From Chloroflexota bacterium (lineage in GTDB: Bacteria; Chloroflexota; Anaerolineae; Anaerolineales; Villigracilaceae), in NCBI GenBank assembly GCA_016234555.1, contig JACRBJ010000071.1, forward strand, positions 1-64,000: a stretch of DNA of 64,000 bases. The letters are read 5' to 3'. Below the pieces are notes generated by a model that ran no database searches, was not told the DNA's origin, and saw only the letters and a list, made by a program, of their open reading frames with translations. This document shows, in pieces, positions 60,129 to 64,000 of the stretch. Both the position numbers and the translations under genes were made by a program. Position 1 is the stretch's first letter. Every line of letters begins with the position of its first letter.

Positions 60129-61742
60129 ATGAGTATTTCAAAGGAAACAGACAACAGCTCCATAACCAAACCTGCCTCCAAGGTCATGCTGGGCGGGATT
60201 CTTTCCCTTGCTGGCGGTTTGGCTGGTAATGTTGTTATCGCTGCGATTTTTGGTGCCGGCGCAGACATGGACGCCTTTCTCACAGCCATGGTCATACCGG
60301 CATATCTTCAGATTGTTTTCTATAGCAGTCTGTCATTTGTTTTTGTGCCCGCATTTATCGATGCGGAGACGAACAGTGGCGATGATAATGCCTGGGCGTT
60401 GGCTGGGACTTTCTTTTGGATCGCGGCGGTTGCGTTGTCTTGTGTTGCTATTTTAGGGGCGTTATTTTCACCTCAGATTATTGATCTTGTCGCTCCTGGC
60501 TTTCAAGGGGAGAAGTCGGCGCTTGCCTCCAGGATGTTGTCGATTCTCGTTTTTACAATCCCTTTGAGCGGTTTGAGCACTTTGACGGTGGGAATCCAAA
60601 ATGCGCGATACCGCTTTTTTGGACCCTCGGTCGCACCTGCTATTGGAGCATTGGGAAATGTAATCGTCCTCCTGATATTTTCCCGATTTATTGGTCCGCT
60701 TGCTTTGTGTTGGGGATATGTCATTTCAATGATCATTCAGGCTGGAATCACTGTAATTCCGGTGCTTTCCCACGGTTGGAAGAGAACGCTTCCCTTGACA
60801 GACCAGCGGGTGACTGGTTTGGGAAGGCTGATGGTGCCGCTTATATTCCTGGGGCTGGTGCTCAGTTTCTCCCCAGTAGCAGAACGCTACTTTTCGTCTT
60901 CGCTGCCAGATGGACAGATTGCTTACATGGGATACGCACAAAAAATCTCCAGCATGTTTGTACTTTCCCTGGCTTCCGGAATTTCGACAACCATTTTTCC
61001 GGTAATGGCAAGAACTTTTGCCTCGGAAGGGATTGCCGGACTCTCTAAAAAGAATGATTTTGGATTGCAGCTAACCTTTGCCGTGGCGTTGCCCGCCATC
61101 ATGATTTCAGGAGCGGTGGCGATCCCACTAACCAGTATTTTTCTGGAGCGGGGGGCGTTCAGTTTTGCAGATACGCTTGGCGTGAGTCAAATTCTTTTTG
61201 CCTATCTGTTGAGCAACGTCCTTTTTCGGATGATTGGTAATATTCTCCAGAGAAGTTTCTACGTGTTGAATAATACGACAACCCAGCCTATTGTTGATTC
61301 AGCTTTTCTCGTCCTTTTTATTGCCACGGCACGTTTTGTTGTTGACAGATGGGGGTACGTTGGACTTGCATGGGCGAGCGTGTTTCGCAGCGGCTTGGGT
61401 ATTTTAACCTTGTGGGTCTTGCTGCTCAGGAAGTTCCCAAAAAACAACTTAGGCAACATGTTTTTATATATAATAAAATACTTCGGAGCCGCGCTTGCCG
61501 CATATGGTTGCGCGCGTTTTACGCTGTTTCTGGTTGGGTCTCTGCCCGTTTTCTTTGAGTTGGCACTGGCTGGGTTGTTGAGTGTTCTGTTATATGGAGT
61601 CATCCTTCACTATATTGATAAAGATATGTTGTCTTCCGTCTTGGACCTGCTTGGCGCGCGGTATTTTGCAGGTATTTTCGAAAAAGGTAAAAAATGGCTG
61701 GTCACGATTGGGTTTCGAGAGTTCGAGAAAAAGGAGTCGTAA
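60129..61742 (+). CDS. MurJ/Wzx-like lipid-linked oligosaccharide flippase
   Basis: A 537-residue MVF-family protein with about fourteen helices. The N-terminal phrase FGAGADMDAFLTAMVIPAYL near residue 42 and the later NARYRFFGPSVAPAIGALGN near 160 match MurJ-like proteins; PVMARTFASEG near 295 and FYVLNNTTTQP near 380 are also family-like. In a polysaccharide locus, such a gene most likely flips the lipid-linked repeat unit made by the neighbours rather than lipid II. Its stop TAA overlaps the next ATG (TAATG), so the asparagine-synthase-like protein is coupled to it. Substrate not proven. Confidence 0.87.
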   Translation: MSISKETDNSSITKPASKVMLGGILSLAGGLAGNVVIAAIFGAGADMDAFLTAMVIPAYLQIVFYSSLSFVFVPAFIDAETNSGDDNAWALAGTFFWIAAVALSCVAILGALFSPQIIDLVAPGFQGEKSALASRMLSILVFTIPLSGLSTLTVGIQNARYRFFGPSVAPAIGALGNVIVLLIFSRFIGPLALCWGYVISMIIQAGITVIPVLSHGWKRTLPLTDQRVTGLGRLMVPLIFLGLVLSFSPVAERYFSSSLPDGQIAYMGYAQKISSMFVLSLASGISTTIFPVMARTFASEGIAGLSKKNDFGLQLTFAVALPAIMISGAVAIPLTSIFLERGAFSFADTLGVSQILFAYLLSNVLFRMIGNILQRSFYVLNNTTTQPIVDSAFLVLFIATARFVVDRWGYVGLAWASVFRSGLGILTLWVLLLRKFPKNNLGNMFLYIIKYFGAALAAYGCARFTLFLVGSLPVFFELALAGLLSVLLYGVILHYIDKDMLSSVLDLLGARYFAGIFEKGKKWLVTIGFREFEKKES

Positions 61743-62995
61743 TGGAAGACCCAATATCCGATTATGAACTGTATTTGTATTTCAGCTCCTTGCCCAGATT
61801 CGCCGAGGCAAGCCTGGATTGGCTTCCCCGAGATTATGAGTATGCCTTTGGCGAAGGGATGGATGACGAGTCCTGGTGGGTGACTCAGGGCGTAAAAGTG
61901 TTTAAAGAAATGATGGCTGATGAAATCGCCAGTTCAGGTACGCAGGTTACTCACATAATACCATTGAGCGGCGGATTTGATTCCAGGGCTATTTTAGGAG
62001 GGTTGCTGGAAAACCTGCCGAAATCCAAAATTGTTGCGGCCACCTACGGCATACCGGGTACATGGGACTTCGAAATTTCAAAGGACATTGCCCATAAATA
62101 TGGTATTGAGCATGAGATTTTCGATTTGTCGAACGATAAATGGGATATCGATCAACTGATTGCGGCTGCCGAAAGTCTCCGAAGACCTGTAAGCCCATAT
62201 CAATCATATGTCCGCCACAAAATAAACAATCACTTTGGAGCGGATTGCGTCTATTGGACCGGCTTTATGGGAGATTCCATAGGCGGGTGGAACCTGCCAA
62301 ATATTCCAAATACTGACAAACGGGAAGCAATAAAGCTATTTTTGAATATAGAACCCACGCCAAATTACAAGGATGAGGCGTTTAAATCGAAAATAATTGA
62401 AAAAATACTGGCTGAATTTCCCTGGGACCGCTTAAGTCGTACCAAACTTTCCATTGATCAGCAGCTGAATTTTTGCCTTCGACAAAATTTCCTTCTTCAA
62501 CCTACAATAGTATTAAGTGGTTTTGTCTTTAAAACGCCGTTTCTTAACAGGAACTGGGTGAATTTTATGTTGAATGCTCCCTATAAGTTAGCGCTTGACC
62601 AATATCTCTATAGGAAAGTTATTCAGGAGTGTTATGCTGACTTGTGGAAAATGAGATCTGCGTCGGCTTATGGAATGCCTTCATCTGCCGGTAAATACGA
62701 AATGTTTTTCGGAAAGGTAATCGCCAGATTAAAACCTTTATTTGACTCAAGTGACCCTTATCGTTCACACCCAAGAACCAACTATATCAATTGGACTGAG
62801 TCTCTGCGACATAAGGGATATTTTCAAGATACTGTTTATACAACGCTCGTTGACTTGAAGAAGCGCGCAATTATCGATCCAAGGGATATAGATACCTGGT
62901 GGAGCGAGCATTTAAACAGGCGGACAGATTATACGGTCTTATTAATGAACTTATCGAGCCTGGAACTGCTTTTGAAGGCAGGAGTAATGGCGTAA
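61742..62995 (+). CDS. Asparagine-synthase-like ATP-pyrophosphatase protein, copy A
   Basis: A 417-residue protein with an ATP-pyrophosphatase fold: the PP-loop PLSGGFDSRAILGG near residue 79 (SGGxDS), VAATYGIPGTWDFEI and VYWTGFMGDSIGG near 170. The N-terminal glutaminase domain of AsnB is missing; instead about 70 residues with DYELYLYFSSLPRF precede the PP-loop. Such stand-alone synthetase domains adenylate a carboxylate and join it to an amine, and in sugar loci they could amidate uronic acids. AAGGAG lies five bases before the ATG. A paralogue starts 94 bases downstream. Confidence 0.82.
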   Translation: MEDPISDYELYLYFSSLPRFAEASLDWLPRDYEYAFGEGMDDESWWVTQGVKVFKEMMADEIASSGTQVTHIIPLSGGFDSRAILGGLLENLPKSKIVAATYGIPGTWDFEISKDIAHKYGIEHEIFDLSNDKWDIDQLIAAAESLRRPVSPYQSYVRHKINNHFGADCVYWTGFMGDSIGGWNLPNIPNTDKREAIKLFLNIEPTPNYKDEAFKSKIIEKILAEFPWDRLSRTKLSIDQQLNFCLRQNFLLQPTIVLSGFVFKTPFLNRNWVNFMLNAPYKLALDQYLYRKVIQECYADLWKMRSASAYGMPSSAGKYEMFFGKVIARLKPLFDSSDPYRSHPRTNYINWTESLRHKGYFQDTVYTTLVDLKKRAIIDPRDIDTWWSEHLNRRTDYTVLLMNLSSLELLLKAGVMA

Positions 62996-63088
62996 GTTGC
63001 CTGACCATGTGTTGCGCTTGACGGTATCGTTGGTTGCGTCCGCAGCATTGAGCGAGGAAGTTTTGGAATTGGACTAGAGAGTTTCGCG

Positions 63089-64000
63089 ATGGAACACACC
63101 ATATCCGACTATGAGATGTATTTATACCTAAGCTATTTGCCCAAGTTTATGGAAACTAACTTGGAATGGCTTGATTGCGACTTTGACTATACCTTTGGAA
63201 AAGGGATGGATGATGAGTCCAGGTTGGTGGACGAAGGCGTGAAATTATTAAAGCAAACAATGGCTGATGAAATCGCGGGTACGGGGGCAAATGCTGTTCA
63301 CGTAGTGCCATTGAGCGGTGGATTGGACTCAAGGGTGATATTGGGTGGGCTGTTGGAGAATTTGCCAAGTTCCCAAATCGCTGTAGCCACCTATGGGATC
63401 CCAGGCGCGTGGGACTTCGAGATTGCCAAGAAAATAGCCCGTGAATTTGGGCTTCGGCATGAAGTTTTTAATTTGCTTGACGAAGATTGGGATGTTGACC
63501 ATCTGCTCGCAGCTGCGCTCCGCCTTAGGTGTCCGATAAGTGTGCATCAATCCTATGTCCGTCAAAAAATAAACAATCATTTCGGAGTTGATTGCGTCTA
63601 TTGGAGTGGTTTCATGGGGGACGTATTGGGTGGTGCTGATGTGCTAAAAGTTCCCCATACCGATAAAAGCATGGCCGTAAAAAGGCATATTAACATAGAA
63701 CCTACTCCCAATTATAAGGACCGCGGGTTTGAAGATGCACTGGCTAATAAAATGCTTCTTGAAATCCCTTGGAATTGCCTGAAGCAGCCGAAATTTACCC
63801 TTGACCGGCAGCTATATATCGGTGACCGACAACGACAGCTTACTCGCCACATTACAATTATTGAAGGCTTTAACTTCAAGGCGCCTTTTCTAAATAAAGC
63901 ATGGGTAAACTTCATGATAAATGTTCCTCACAAATGGCTGTTCGATAAATACCTTTACAAGAAAATTATCAAGAAAGGTTATGAAAGGCTATCGAAATTT
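63089..64000 (+). CDS. Asparagine-synthase-like ATP-pyrophosphatase protein, copy B, cut by window edge
   Basis: An ATG at 63089 opens 304 codons that run off the right edge. The protein aligns with copy A throughout: TISDYEMYLYLSYLPKF at residues 4-20, PLSGGLDSRVILGG near 75, ATYGIPGAWDFEIAKK near 99, SYVRQKINNHFG and YWSGFMGDVLGG. The PP-loop is intact. It too lacks a glutaminase domain. About 110 residues are expected beyond the edge by comparison with copy A. The ribosome site is weak (AGAGAG-like). Tandem copies with different loops suggest two related acceptors. Confidence 0.85.
   Translation, partial: MEHTISDYEMYLYLSYLPKFMETNLEWLDCDFDYTFGKGMDDESRLVDEGVKLLKQTMADEIAGTGANAVHVVPLSGGLDSRVILGGLLENLPSSQIAVATYGIPGAWDFEIAKKIAREFGLRHEVFNLLDEDWDVDHLLAAALRLRCPISVHQSYVRQKINNHFGVDCVYWSGFMGDVLGGADVLKVPHTDKSMAVKRHINIEPTPNYKDRGFEDALANKMLLEIPWNCLKQPKFTLDRQLYIGDRQRQLTRHITIIEGFNFKAPFLNKAWVNFMINVPHKWLFDKYLYKKIIKKGYERLSKF

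Noticed and set aside
1..64000. tRNA, rRNA and riboswitch genes
   Set aside because: I looked through the gaps between genes and saw no cloverleaf with a TTCGA-type loop, no rRNA core sequence and no recognisable riboswitch; a covariance-model search would settle this.

Overview
The window reads as a chromosomal segment of a Gram-positive-like or atypical-envelope bacterium, most probably an Anaerolineae-type member of the Chloroflexota. This is an inference from gene style (MacB-like exporter behind a TetR gene, Roadblock/LC7 protein, SH3-CARDB lipoprotein with Thr/Ala/Pro-rich linkers, MoxR-DUF58-vWA operon, short palindromic and heptameric intergenic repeats). No rRNA or tRNA gene is visible to confirm it. 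Coding density is high, and the last ten kilobases are visibly more AT-rich than the rest.

Layout. 1-4.3 kb: the start of a transposase gene, then a TetR-controlled MacB/LolCDE-like ABC exporter with a clear operator pair. 4.4-8 kb: a small two-helix membrane protein, a pterin dehydratase with a broken second copy, a STAS-like protein and a NapH-like iron-sulfur membrane operon. 8.2-16.4 kb: tandem GH36 alpha-galactosidases, a flippase-like protein, a sulfotransferase, a family-2 glycosyltransferase and a GT-C-like membrane protein. 16.5-24.6 kb: an Lrp/AsnC regulator followed by three class-III aminotransferases, a methylmalonate-semialdehyde-type dehydrogenase and a sodium/solute symporter. 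24.7-35.8 kb: housekeeping genes pyrG, pth, mfd and uvrB, with a Roadblock gene and a GT-C-like gene. 35.9-38.8 kb: two secreted proteins and an ArsR/CDF zinc-type resistance pair. 38.8-49.5 kb (minus strand): an eight-gene operon joining an ABC exporter to MoxR, DUF58 and vWA proteins. 49.6-53.9 kb (minus): agmatine deiminase, an amino-acid/polyamine permease, a putrescine-type carbamoyltransferase and a second Lrp/AsnC regulator. 54.3-64 kb: a surface-polysaccharide locus (sugar phosphotransferase, WlbA/B/C-like sugar modification enzymes, Wzz/Wzc-like kinase, MurJ-like flippase, two tandem asparagine-synthase-like proteins, the last cut by the window edge).

How they fit. The agmatine locus would yield putrescine and carbamoyl phosphate, and the PatA-like aminotransferase 25 kb away would consume putrescine. 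Each cluster carries its own Lrp/AsnC gene, so the two may be halves of one polyamine/omega-amino-acid catabolic network.

The most unusual sequence signal is a set of heptanucleotide arrays. Five of them contain the stop codon of a gene, and related arrays have entered the reading frame of mfd. Palindromic repeat units have likewise entered the frame of the flippase-like gene.
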